Made by a program: the position numbers and the translations under genes
Source of the DNA: Anthoceros angustus
Lineage: Eukaryota > Streptophyta > Anthocerotopsida > Anthocerotales > Anthocerotaceae
Direction of reading: 5' to 3'
Assembly (NCBI GenBank): GCA_010909165.1
Contig: VJWM01000011.1
Coordinates: 1,054,001 to 1,118,000, forward strand
Length of the DNA: 64,000 bases
Notes under the pieces: model-generated
Database searches by the model: none
Told to the model about the DNA's origin: nothing
The model's input: only the letters and a program-made list of their open reading frames with translations
In this document: positions 46,204-55,422 of the stretch, one piece after another
Layout of the letters: the number at the start of each line of letters is the position of its first letter
Numbering within the stretch: position 1 is the stretch's first letter

Positions 46204-46818
46204 ATGTTCTCACCAAATAACATCCAAAAGCTTATGGATGATATTTCAAAAATGGAGATTGAGGCACAACATACATTACATCTTGAAGTTCAACGACTAC
46301 TGGACCTTGCTCTAAAGAAACAAAAATCGAATGACCTTGAAGAGGCTAATTCCTTACTACTTCAAGTATTACAACTCCAACCCAGCTCAGAAGATGTTGT
46401 GCACTTGTCTGCAATTTTGAATGTAGAGATTGCGGTACAAAGAACCACAAATACCAATATGGAAAGATGGTGCAATATCCTTGGCATCAAACTGGACGCG
46501 GATGAGAGCGCAGTCAACAAACGGTATAGGAAATTGGCTCTTCAATTACACCCGGACAAAAATAAATATGACGGGGCAGAAAATGCTTTCAAACTAATTT
46601 TGGAGGCAAAAAATGGCGTTCTTGCCAAGAATCCTAAGGATTTCATTGCGAAGAGTTTGTTTAAAGAATATGAGGTTAAAGTTAGTAGGAGTCATCATGT
46701 TAATCGTAAAAGTAAAAAAACTAGACGAGAGGCAGAGGTGTGTTCTTATCCACTGCATGGTCGAAATGGTCGTTGTCGTAAATGTAAGATGAATATGAAT
46801 TCTAAATCTATAAAGTAA
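46204..46818 (+). CDS. J-domain (DnaJ/HSP40-like) protein, short
   Basis: A single exon of 204 residues. Residues ~15-85 form a helical region with the pattern of plant J-proteins (AxxxxxxxDLEEANSLLLQVLQLQP). The J domain follows: WCNILGIKLDADESAVNKRYRKLALQLHPDKNKYDGAENAFKLI (written here as separate motifs: WCNILGIKLDADES, KRYRKLALQ, LHPDKNKYDGAE). The HPD tripeptide that stimulates Hsp70 ATPase is intact. The C-terminus is basic with KKTRREAEVCSYPLHGRNG and CRKCKMN, a truncated Cys-containing tail. Plant relatives with this N-terminal region are usually far longer, so the gene looks cut short. Copies of its 3' end lie downstream (47,000-47,220). It could be a young duplicate. Confidence 0.75.
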   Translation: MFSPNNIQKLMDDISKMEIEAQHTLHLEVQRLLDLALKKQKSNDLEEANSLLLQVLQLQPSSEDVVHLSAILNVEIAVQRTTNTNMERWCNILGIKLDADESAVNKRYRKLALQLHPDKNKYDGAENAFKLILEAKNGVLAKNPKDFIAKSLFKEYEVKVSRSHHVNRKSKKTRREAEVCSYPLHGRNGRCRKCKMNMNSKSIK

Positions 46819-46989
46819 TATTTTTTTGTAACTACTTGAAAACATGAAATATTGTATGCGTTCTTTGTTGAACTAACCATTGTATTGACCAACGTTATCA
46901 TATTCTTACTAGGTATTTTTTATAGGATCTTTATCTCCCTTAGCTTAATTGTGCATTCAATTTGGGAACTAACATCCAAGATCTTTACA

Positions 46990-47220
46990 GTGGTCTTGAT
47001 CTTTAGACCGAGGATGAGGTTAAGGTTTGTAGGAGTTGTCCTCTTAGTTGTAAAAGTTCGAAAACTAGGCAAAAGGGAGGGAGGTGTTCTTATCCACTAC
47101 ATGGTCGAAATGGTTGTAGGAGTTGTGTCGGTTGTAAAATTCAAAAACTAGGCCAAAACGAGGGAGGTGTTCTTATCCACTACATAGTCGAAATGGTCCA
47201 TTGCTGTAAATGTAATTGAA
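46990..47220 (+). repeat. Two degenerate duplicates of the J-gene 3' end
   Basis: The segment ggtgttcttatccact(g/a)catggtcgaaatggt from the J-domain ORF (46,738-46,772) recurs at about 47,082-47,115 and 47,164-47,197. Each is preceded by variants of aaaactag(a/g)c(g/a)a. Confidence 0.85.
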
Positions 47221-48271
47221 TAATGATTTAAAATTACACTGTAAGTTTTTTTTAACCACAAAAATCCTATAACATATAAACCTCGGCCAATGATGAAAGT
47301 AATGAGATCGAGCTCACAATGATGGGGCTCGGTATTGCTCCACCACGACCACAACCTTGTTGGGATGGGTCACCACGACACATGCCATTTGCGACATTAG
47401 CATCGTCCACCGAAGCAAGACGCTGGTTCAGAGACCCTCACCCTGCGTGGCATCAGTTGGTCATCAGCTCCGAGGCTTGCTTCCTGAATCTGGGAATGAA
47501 GCTCCCTCCCCTGCTGAAGCTGAAGCTGAAGCTGATCCAGCACGGGCACAGGGTTGAAAGGGGGATAGGAATAGCATGCAACCGCATTGCTGTCGGGCAG
47601 ATTGCCAAACCCCTTGGCGAGCATCCTGCATGCTCCGCAGGGGGCATCAAAATGGTACATCAAGAACAGTATGGCTAGTTGATTCTGAATTATGAAGTCT
47701 ACAAAATTCCAGAACTTGCTTAATCTGGACCTTTGGCAAGACTGGTGCACCTCACAGTCTGGCCATAGGCATGCTTACGGCTGCCCCGGGCGCAGCCAGG
47801 TGCCGGAATTCCGACAAGCGGGGGAATCGACTGACGAGTGTGGAGGGAGGCGGCAAGGTTTGCTCCGGTCACCGCCAAGGAGCTTCGATTGCCGAAGAGT
47901 GCCGACGAGCCAAAATCGAAGAAGTGTGTTTGTGGTGACACAAGGATGGCCTCCTACAGCCTTGAGGGAGGAGAATGTCTGGCTCAAGTAAGCAAGAATC
48001 GGAACTCGCGTTGGGTTGCGTTGCGGACGGGCTTGACGTTTGCTTGTCCGGATGTGGGATTCAGTTGTCAGTCATGTCGTCTGCACCTCCGTTTGGTTGT
48101 TTGGTGAAACTGGAGTGAGACGGGGAACCTAGACCTTCTCGCACTCTGACTCAAGCGGCTGTTCATATGCTTGCAAGGATGTGAAGAGCGATAAGGAATC
48201 GGGAGCCCAAGCCTATGATCCCTCGAACCTACACTCTGGCTCAGCTGAATTCCTGAATACAAGCTCCGCGA
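47221..48271. other. Upstream of the PPR gene, with a faint minus-strand PPR-like piece
   Basis: A 117-codon minus frame at 47,750-47,397 contains GRELHSQIQEASLGAD, close to GKELHAQIQEQGLGAD of the PPR gene, so a small inverted PPR remnant is possible. The rest is unrecognised and should include the PPR promoter. Confidence 0.3.
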
Positions 48272-51200
48272 ATGCGATGCTTCTATACCATGTTTGCTCG
48301 GAGCGTTGCGTGTCATTGGCACTCAGGCCAAAGACAAACCTGTATGATAACAGGTATCCTTGGAAGCGCTGCCGCTCGGCTGAGTTCAAGGTGCCACCTG
48401 GTGGCCTACCAGGACGGTTCCAGGGGAAGAAGAGAGGGAGAAGGACCTTCCAGCGAGGGGAAACTCTTGTGGGGACAGTCTGTTCCGGACCAGACACTCT
48501 GGTGGCATAGTAGGTCCCATGCCCCAGACTTTCGGCAAAGGGAAATGACCTTGTCGAATGCACGTGGACCTCGCAGGACTGCAGGATACCAAACGGGCGT
48601 GACGGCTGAAACCGTGGACAGACTGTGTCGGGAGGGTGAGCTTAGTGAGGCCGTGAGCGCCCTAGGGGTCCTGGTACACGCCAATTTTCCTGTTGCCAGG
48701 TCCCTCTTCTATACTGTGCTCAAAATCTGCGGTGTTAAGAAGCATCTAGCTTTGGGTCGCCGTGTTCATGCTCTCACGCTGAGAGCGGGGTATGAGTCGG
48801 ACAAGTTCCTGAGCAACCACATCCTCCGAATGTATGCTTCTCATACACGGTTGCAGGAAGCGATGGATGTGTTCACCATGGTTGTCCAACCAGATGCCTT
48901 TATGTGGTCTTCTATAATCTCTGCGCATGTGCAACAGGGACAAGTCAAGGAGGCAATACAACTGTATCATGACATGCGCAGGTCAAGTGTGAAGCCAGAT
49001 GGGCATGTGTTCGTAGCAGCTCTACAGGCTTGTGCGAGGGGTGCGGACTTGGCATCGGGGCAGCAGGTGCATGCTGATGTGTTGGCGTGTGGCGTTGAGC
49101 CTCATTTGTTTGTGTATAATTGCTTGGTAGACATGTATGCAAAGTGTGGCAGCTTGGCAGACGCTCAGGGGTTGTTTGACATACTTCCCTGCAAAGATGT
49201 GGTGACGTGGAATGCGATGATGGGAGGATATTTCCAGCAAGGCAAGAATCAGGAAGCCCTTCGTCTGTACTGTTCTATGCGAGAAGAAGGTGTTACATCA
49301 CCTGATTCTGTGACATTTAGTTGCGTCCTGCAGGCATGTGCAGGTATTGGTATCCCTGCTTTGGCAAAGGGGAAGCTGCTTCATGCCCAGATTGAAGAAG
49401 AAGGCCTTCAGCATGATGTGGTTGTAGGGAACAATTTGATAAACATGTATGTGAAGTGTGGCAGCCTTGAAGAGGCCCAGAGTGCATTTGACGGTCTTCT
49501 ATTGAAGGATGTGGTGACGTGGACTGCTTTGATAGCAGGATACTCCCAGCAAGGCATGGGTCAGGAAGCTCTTCGTCTTTTCAGTGCAATGGAACAAGAG
49601 GGCGTAGCTGCACCCAATTCTGTGACATTTGTGTGCCTCCTGCAGGCATGTGCAAGTGTTGGTGCCAAGGCCATGGAGAGGGGTAAGCAGCTTCATGCAC
49701 AGATTGAAGACAAAGGCCTCCAATCGGATGTAACTATAGGCAATAGTCTGATAAATATGTATGTGAAGTGCGGCAGCCTGGAAAATGCTCAGAGCGTGTT
49801 TGATGGACTTTGTGACAAAGATGTGGTGACTTGGAGTGCTTTGATAGCAGGATATTGTCAGCATGGCAGGGTTCAGGAAGCTCTTCGTCTCTACAGTGCC
49901 ATGCGAGAGGAAGGCATCGCTCTGCCCAATTCTGTAACATTTGTGTGCCTTATACAGGCATGTGCAAGTGTGGGTATAGCGGCTTTGGAGAAGGGCATGC
50001 AGCTCCATGCTCAAATTGAACAACAAGGCCTTCAATCTGATGTGGTTGTTGCCAGTAGTTTGATCAACATGTATACAAAGTGCGGCAGCCTACAACTGGC
50101 TCAGAGCGTATTTGATAGACTTCCGCAAAAGGATGTGATGGCATGGACAGCTCTGATAGCAGGATACACGCAGCAGGGCATGGGTCAGAAAGCCCTTCGT
50201 CTTTACATTTCCATGCAGCAAGAAGGCATGGCTCAACTAAATACTGTCACATTTGTCTGCCTCTTGCAGGCATGTGTAAGTGTGGGGGTCACAGCTCTGG
50301 ACACTGGGAAACAGCTACATGCTCAGATTATACAACAAGGTCTTCAAGCTGATGTGGTTGTGGGCAACAGCTTGATAAACATGTATTCAAAGTGTGGCAG
50401 CCTACATCATGCGCAGAACGTGTTTGACAACCTTTCCCAGAAAGATGTGGTTACGTGGACTGCTCTCATAGCAGGTTATTCCCAGCAGGGCATGGGTTAT
50501 GAAGCCCTTCAGCTGTACAGCTCCATGCAAAAAGAAGGCGTCGTGCCACCGGATGCTGTGACATTTGTGTGCCTCTTGCAGGCGTGTGGAAGTATGGGTA
50601 CCCTGGCTTTGGAGAAGGGGAAGCAGCTCCATGCACAGATCAAAGAGCTTGGGCATCAGTTCAATTGTTTTGTAGCCAACAGTTTGGTCAACATGTATGC
50701 GAATTGTGGCAGCCTAGAGGAAGCCCAAAGCGTATTTGATTTACTTGGTCAGAAAGATGTAGTGACCTGGACCACTCTGATAGCCAGATATTCCCAGCAG
50801 GGCAGGGATCTGGAAGCCCTTCAGCTTTACAATGCAATGCAACAGGAAGGCATGGATGCGCCAAATGCTGTGACATTTGAGTGCCTCTTGAAGGCATGTG
50901 TAAATGTTGGGACGCCAGCTTTGGAGAAGGGAAAGGAGCTTCATGCACAAATTCAAGAACAAGGCCTTGGAGCTGATTTGACTTTAGGCAATCATCTGAT
51001 AAAAATGTATGCTAAGTGTGGCAGGCTAGAGGATGCCCAGGGTGTGTTTGACGCACTTCCTGCAAAAGACTTGGTGACGTGGACTGCTCTGATTGCAGGT
51101 TATTCACAGCAGGGCATGGGTGAGGAAGCCCTTCGTCTCCATAGTGCTATGCGAGACGATGGCTTTCCTCCAGCCAGTGCGCTAACAATGGTGTGCATCC

Positions 51201-52342
51201 TGCAGGCATGTGCAATTGTGGGTATCACTGCTTTGGAAACTGGAAAGCAACTTCATGCTGAGATTGCTGCCCAAGGCCTTGCATCTGATTTACTCGTGGC
51301 CAACAGCTTGATAAACATGTATGCAAAGTGTGGAAGCATACAGCACGCTCAGAGCCTGTTCAACACGCTTCCTCACAAAGATGTGGTGACATGGACCACT
51401 CTGATAGCAGGATATTCCCAGCAGGGCATGGTTCAGCAAGCCTTTCAGGTGTACAATGCTATGCGACAAGAAGGCATCACTGCACCCGATTCTGTGACAT
51501 TTGTGTGCCTCCTGCAAGCATGTGGAGATGTGGCAGCTTTGCATGCAGGAAGGCAGATTCATGCAGAAATTGATGACCAAGGGCTTCAAGCTGATGTCGT
51601 TGTAGCCATTAGTTTGATAGACATGTATTCAAAGTCTGGAAGTATGGTTGAGGCACAGAAGGTCTTTGATGGATTGCCTGAAAGAGGCGTAGTGGCCTGG
51701 AATGCACTGATTGCAGGATACAGCCGCCAAGGGGACAGCAAGTTGGTGTTTGCCTTGGCTAGCAGAATGGCAGAAGATGGTATACGTCCAGACGGCATTA
51801 CTTTCCTAAGCCTGCTGACAGTTTGCAGTCATGCAGGTTTAGTGAACAAGGGGCGAGAATACTTCGAGGCTATGAGCAGATACCATGGCATCATTCCCAC
51901 CGCGGAGCACTACTCATGCATAGTAGATCTCCTAGGTCGTTCAGGCCAACTTGATGAGGCACTAGCAGTTGTTAGGACTATGCCTGAACAGCCTCATATT
52001 GCGGTCTGGCGCACTCTACTGGGTGCTTGTCAAAAGTGGAGCACCGTAGAGATTGCGCGTTATGCTTTTAGTGAAGCAGTGAAGCTGCACCCACAAGATG
52101 CTGCAGCGTATGTATTGATGTCTAACATATATACAGGTGCCCAGATGCAGGAGGAGGCAGAGGAAATGCAGGCAACGAGACAGGAAATCGGGGCATGGAA
52201 GCAACCTGGACAGAGCTGGTGGACTGACCCGGACGGTCTGGTGCACAGCTTTGTGGTTGCAGATAAACAGCATCCTGCTAGTGAAGTGTTCTCTGCTATG
52301 CCGCACTGTATCAGCTTGCTGTCATCGGGGATAAACAGGTAA
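48272..52342 (+). CDS. PLS/E-class pentatricopeptide-repeat protein, 1,356 codons, no DYW domain
   Basis: Intronless ORF. PPR proteins bind organellar RNA, one repeat per base; the PLS class with an E domain serves C-to-U (and in ferns also U-to-C) editing. An in-frame ATG at 48,545 (residue 92) is an alternative start. The first PPRs start near residue 145. From residue 245 to about 1,175 a P-L-S triplet repeats with a unit of 104 residues: VTFVCLLQACASVG, GKQLHAQI, NSLINMYVKCGSLE, KDVVTWTALIAGYSQQG, EALRLYSAMEQEG. An E/E+ region follows (AEHYSCIVDLLGRSGQLDEA, MPEQPHIAVWRTLLGAC, PGQSWWTDPDGLVHSFVVAD, HPASEVF). The ORF stops where DYW would begin. The stop overlaps a donor-like AACAG|GTAATG, but no DYW exon is visible downstream. 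Confidence 0.9.
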   Translation: MRCFYTMFARSVACHWHSGQRQTCMITGILGSAAARLSSRCHLVAYQDGSRGRREGEGPSSEGKLLWGQSVPDQTLWWHSRSHAPDFRQREMTLSNARGPRRTAGYQTGVTAETVDRLCREGELSEAVSALGVLVHANFPVARSLFYTVLKICGVKKHLALGRRVHALTLRAGYESDKFLSNHILRMYASHTRLQEAMDVFTMVVQPDAFMWSSIISAHVQQGQVKEAIQLYHDMRRSSVKPDGHVFVAALQACARGADLASGQQVHADVLACGVEPHLFVYNCLVDMYAKCGSLADAQGLFDILPCKDVVTWNAMMGGYFQQGKNQEALRLYCSMREEGVTSPDSVTFSCVLQACAGIGIPALAKGKLLHAQIEEEGLQHDVVVGNNLINMYVKCGSLEEAQSAFDGLLLKDVVTWTALIAGYSQQGMGQEALRLFSAMEQEGVAAPNSVTFVCLLQACASVGAKAMERGKQLHAQIEDKGLQSDVTIGNSLINMYVKCGSLENAQSVFDGLCDKDVVTWSALIAGYCQHGRVQEALRLYSAMREEGIALPNSVTFVCLIQACASVGIAALEKGMQLHAQIEQQGLQSDVVVASSLINMYTKCGSLQLAQSVFDRLPQKDVMAWTALIAGYTQQGMGQKALRLYISMQQEGMAQLNTVTFVCLLQACVSVGVTALDTGKQLHAQIIQQGLQADVVVGNSLINMYSKCGSLHHAQNVFDNLSQKDVVTWTALIAGYSQQGMGYEALQLYSSMQKEGVVPPDAVTFVCLLQACGSMGTLALEKGKQLHAQIKELGHQFNCFVANSLVNMYANCGSLEEAQSVFDLLGQKDVVTWTTLIARYSQQGRDLEALQLYNAMQQEGMDAPNAVTFECLLKACVNVGTPALEKGKELHAQIQEQGLGADLTLGNHLIKMYAKCGRLEDAQGVFDALPAKDLVTWTALIAGYSQQGMGEEALRLHSAMRDDGFPPASALTMVCILQACAIVGITALETGKQLHAEIAAQGLASDLLVANSLINMYAKCGSIQHAQSLFNTLPHKDVVTWTTLIAGYSQQGMVQQAFQVYNAMRQEGITAPDSVTFVCLLQACGDVAALHAGRQIHAEIDDQGLQADVVVAISLIDMYSKSGSMVEAQKVFDGLPERGVVAWNALIAGYSRQGDSKLVFALASRMAEDGIRPDGITFLSLLTVCSHAGLVNKGREYFEAMSRYHGIIPTAEHYSCIVDLLGRSGQLDEALAVVRTMPEQPHIAVWRTLLGACQKWSTVEIARYAFSEAVKLHPQDAAAYVLMSNIYTGAQMQEEAEEMQATRQEIGAWKQPGQSWWTDPDGLVHSFVVADKQHPASEVFSAMPHCISLLSSGINR
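49310..51796 (+). repeat. 312-bp coding repeats inside the PPR gene
   Basis: Equivalent codons start at 49,310, 49,622, 49,934, 50,246, 50,558, 50,870, 51,182 and 51,494, exactly 312 bp apart; the last step (to 51,797) is 303. Unit DNA is strikingly similar (for example the recurring tgacatttgtgtgcctc). Confidence 0.95.
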
Positions 52343-52780
52343 TGTCAAACCCATTTGAACTCAAGGCCTAGGGTAATGCCACCAGCATGAATTCCTGACC
52401 CTGCTGAAGGAAATATGTAGATCTTCATCGATTGCCCACTTGATCTACTCTTAATGTAGTTAGCAGATACTAGAGTACACCGCCCAGTTCCAGACAAGAT
52501 ATGCAAGGTACGCTGGAAAATCTCGTGGAGAGTGCCATGAGGAGCGGCATCTGAAAGCGATCTTAGCCTAACCAAGATTGAGCCAAGGTCGTCATTACAC
52601 GCGCCTGACTGCTTCGCTGCTCGATGAGCCCGAAACCGGCCGTCTCCTTTCTCAATGGATCACAAACAGACAGTTATAACTGACCCTTCATAACGGACCC
52701 GAGGAAGGCCGGGTGATGGGGTAAACGAGTTTTCGGGTGCTTGGCTTGGCCGGTGTTCACATTGCGGATTGAAAAATGCA
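52343..52780. other. 3' flank of the PPR gene
   Basis: I looked for a DYW domain (HxExxnCxxC, CxDCH, DYW end) on the plus strand and did not find one. A 76-codon minus frame (52,575-52,345) is unrecognised. Confidence 0.4.
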
Positions 52781-52975
52781 GGTAAGTAGGCAAGCCCTAA
52801 ACCTTGTAACAAACACAACAAACTTGTAGCAAAAACAGACATGCACATACATTCCACATGCATTTGGCAAATGTAAGAGAACTTAGGAGGAAGGTAAGTA
52901 GGCACGCTCTAAACGTTGTAACGAACACAGCAAACTTGAAGCTAAAACAGATACGCAGCACTTGGCAAATGAAGT
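52781..52975 (+). repeat. ~115-bp direct duplication
   Basis: ggtaagtaggca followed by c(a/g)ctctaaac-ttgtaac, aacacaacaaacttg and ttggcaaatg-aag occurs twice (from about 52,781 and 52,893) with point changes. Confidence 0.8.
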
Positions 52976-53030
52976 AGAAATAGCTCACCCGAGCAGTTAT
53001 TCTCATCCCCCAACAGTTCCTCACCCCTCC

Positions 53031-53307
53031 CCGATTCCTATGTTGCGTGTCACCAGAGTAGTAAAACGTAATCCCGATTCCCATGTTGCGTGTAACCAGA
53101 GTAGTGAAAAAGGTAAAAATCCGATTCCCATGTTGCGTGTAACCAGAGTAGTAAAAAAGGTAAAATCCCGATTCCTATGTTGCGTGTAACCAAAGTAGTA
53201 AAAAAGGTAAAATCCCGATTCCTATGTTGCGTGTAACCAAAGTAGTTAAAAAAGTATTATCCCGATTCCTATGTCGCGTGTAACCAGAGTATTAAAAAAG
53301 ATAAACG
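53031..53307 (+). repeat. 47-bp minisatellite, six copies
   Basis: Units start (ccgattcc) at 53,031, 53,074, 53,121, 53,168, 53,215 and 53,262. Steps are 43 then 47 four times. The consensus continues tatgttgcgtgtaaccagag, tagtaaaaaaggtaaaatc. Confidence 0.95.
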
Positions 53308-53325
53308 GGCCCGGTGAACCCTCCA

Positions 53326-53406
53326 CGTGGTCGGCAGGATTCGAACCTGCGCGGGCGAACCCACATGATTTCTAGTCATGCCCGATAACCACTCCGGCAC
53401 GACCAC
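53326..53406 (-). tRNA. trnS-AGA: tRNA-Ser(AGA)
   Basis: 81 nt. Acceptor GTGGTCG pairs with CGACCAC, discriminator G. The anticodon arm is CATGA-CTAGAAA-TCATG with anticodon AGA. A long variable arm (GGGTTCGCCC) and a T arm with GGTTCGAATCC are present. It is intronless and matches nuclear plant tRNA-Ser. A T-run (ctttttt on the minus strand) about 20 nt downstream can terminate RNA polymerase III. The internal A box (TGCCGGAGTGG-like) and B box are intact. Confidence 0.95.
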
Positions 53407-53609
53407 TTTGATGCACAGACTCAAAGATTAAAACATTAAGTCATGTAAATTCGACACTCGGTCTCCCTGCGCAAACAAACATGGAGTATGAAGAGTGCCC
53501 AGCTTGGAAGATGATGAAAACATGCTCGACGGGTGGTTACAAACCGGTGGTCACTCGTGGGCTGCCCAGGGCATGATGCAAGACCTGTTATTCATTTAAG
53601 TACACTAAG

Positions 53610-53840
53610 AACGGATTTTCGTCATGGAACTTGGTACTTAACAACTTTTGTACCATGGTGTGCCTAAGGTACTTGCACCATGGGCATGCACTCCCTTTAA
53701 GCACTCCATCTAAGTATCGATCTAAGCACAAGATGCTTAATCACGAAGATCTTATAAATGTATGTACACGCAAGATGCTTAATTACGACATTCTTATAAA
53801 TGTATGTCCATTTGACCTAAGCCATTTGGACACTTGTGTG
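53610..53840 (+). repeat. Dispersed repeat, copy 2 (partner at 38,601-38,770)
   Basis: Same ordered blocks as copy 1. Here a segment with gatgcttaat-acga and ttataaatgtatgt is itself duplicated (about 53,732 and 53,773). Confidence 0.8.
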
Positions 53841-54008
53841 ACAGCCGAATGGTTCTCCGGTCTCCCCCATTTCGTGTGACACTCGTGTGCCCCTTCATTG
53901 CTTTTGCGAGTCTATGCCTTATTCATGCCATAAATTTGGAAAATCAGTTTTACCTACACAAAACGAAACAAGTTTTACCTACATATTTGGAGAAGCTAAC
54001 TTATATAT

Positions 54009-54356
54009 TTGGAGAAGCTAACTGGTAAAAACCTCCAGGGGATTCATGATCCATCTGCTCCTTCTTGTCATGGTGGCAACACATTATCGGAAGTTGTTTC
54101 CAAGACGGCGGACCGTGCTCGCCATACTTTGAACTTGAAAATTTTTGGTCTTGGTAATGACATTGTTGCACCACTTGTGGCTGCAAAGGAGTTTCTCAAT
54201 AGGCTAAAGGTCGATGTGGTCGTTCCTCGAGCCTTCTGGCTTGGAAAGGATCCTAGTAGGGAACGCATATTGATTATGACTGTGCACTTTATGAAGGCTA
54301 GGTCTATGTTACGGACAACTCAGTTATATATGAGTGAGGATCTTACACGAAGCTAG
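54009..54356 (+). pseudogene. Retroelement ORF1-like fragment (tentative)
   Basis: 115 codons with KEFLNRLKVDVVVPRAFWLG, then RERILIMTVHFMKARSMLRTT and LYMSEDLTRS. The order, a basic A-x-R/W-L-G turn, then R-x-I-(L/I)-x-x-F and E-D-L-T, resembles the RNA-binding domain of L1-type ORF1 proteins. It lacks the remainder. Assignment is by general likeness only. Confidence 0.35.
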
Positions 54357-54599
54357 TCACTTTCAGCGCATCTTGTGCTGCAGGTCAAGTGGGAATGAAT
54401 TGGTGGTGTTTGGTCCTCATTCACGCAATTTCATTGACAATGTTGATTGATTGACGATTATTTATCTTATTTGAATTTTATTTTTACATTTGAAAATTAT
54501 TTATCTTATTTAAATTTTACCATTATATTCGTCCACACCATTTTACCGCAAGCTACTGTATATAGTTATCATATTTCAGTCCCATGATGCCCTTAGTGG

Positions 54600-54960
54600 A
54601 CTTCAATAAAATTCTTCTTCTTCTTCTCGTCCAGACATGTGCCCGTGTGGGCACCACTCTCGGAGGGTACATAGTAGTTAATGCACCTGGTCACGGACCG
54701 CCATGATAGCACGGCATTCCAAGTTCCCAGCAGGGCACGGGGCCCTGCAGCAAAGCTCGTCAACTCTAGTATAACAGGGCAATGCGAGAAGAAGGCATGG
54801 ACCCCCTGATTCCGTGACATCACTGTACATGAAGCCCGGACGAACTTTAGTGACCGGGGCAGCAGTTGTGATTATAAAAGAAGTTGTCCTAGGACACGAT
54901 GTACTGCAATAAGAATCAGCTCGCAAACAGAGAAGAGTGGAACTCGTCCTGACGTACCGT
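54600..54960 (+). pseudogene. PPR fragment
   Basis: Plus-strand pieces QTCARVGTTL, a QQGTGP-like turn, and AMREEGMD followed by a P-D-S-V-T-like stretch (frameshifted) match the PPR gene repeat (QACASVGA, SQQGMG, AMREEGI, PNSVTF). It is a short degraded copy about 2.3 kb beyond the intact gene. Confidence 0.6.
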
Positions 54961-55422
54961 AAAAAGAATTACTTTCTGTTACATATGTACATACATTATG
55001 TAGTGGCAGCATAACGCCAACACTGGAAGCACATTCTCTGATGTACAATATCCTACGTCTGCCTCGTTTCTGTCAGAGACTCTGCTGAGAATTCCACCAC
55101 GTCGGCATGTACTTTCTGCTTCGTTTTATTCCAACTCCCAAACAGCCCGGAGATTGTAATGAGAAGAGCCGGGAGATTGTAATGAGACTCCCTAGGAACT
55201 CGCCAGTGATGTGCCCGGGTAAATACTGAAGGGGCTTTCTTCGGAGATGGTGAAAGCGGAATTGCACACTATGCTTAGAGAGGAGACCACCTGGATGGTG
55301 GTGTCCTCGGGCCTGGTTGACGAGCTCTTCCAGAGACGGAGTGTCTGTGAAAGGAGTTGGATGAAGCTTCCTATTTGGCCATGAATTCTGTTGCGCCAGA
55401 GCTGCAGAAGCATCCACCTGCT
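54961..55422. other. Left flank of the hexanucleotide array
   Basis: No gene can be assigned. Open frames enter the array from both sides on both strands because the array has no stops. Confidence 0.4.

Noticed and set aside
47397-47750. LOB-domain transcription factor (PCGACRMLA in a minus frame)
   Set aside because: The Cys spacing of the LOB zinc-finger-like motif is missing and the rest does not follow the family; GRELHSQIQ suggests a PPR scrap instead.
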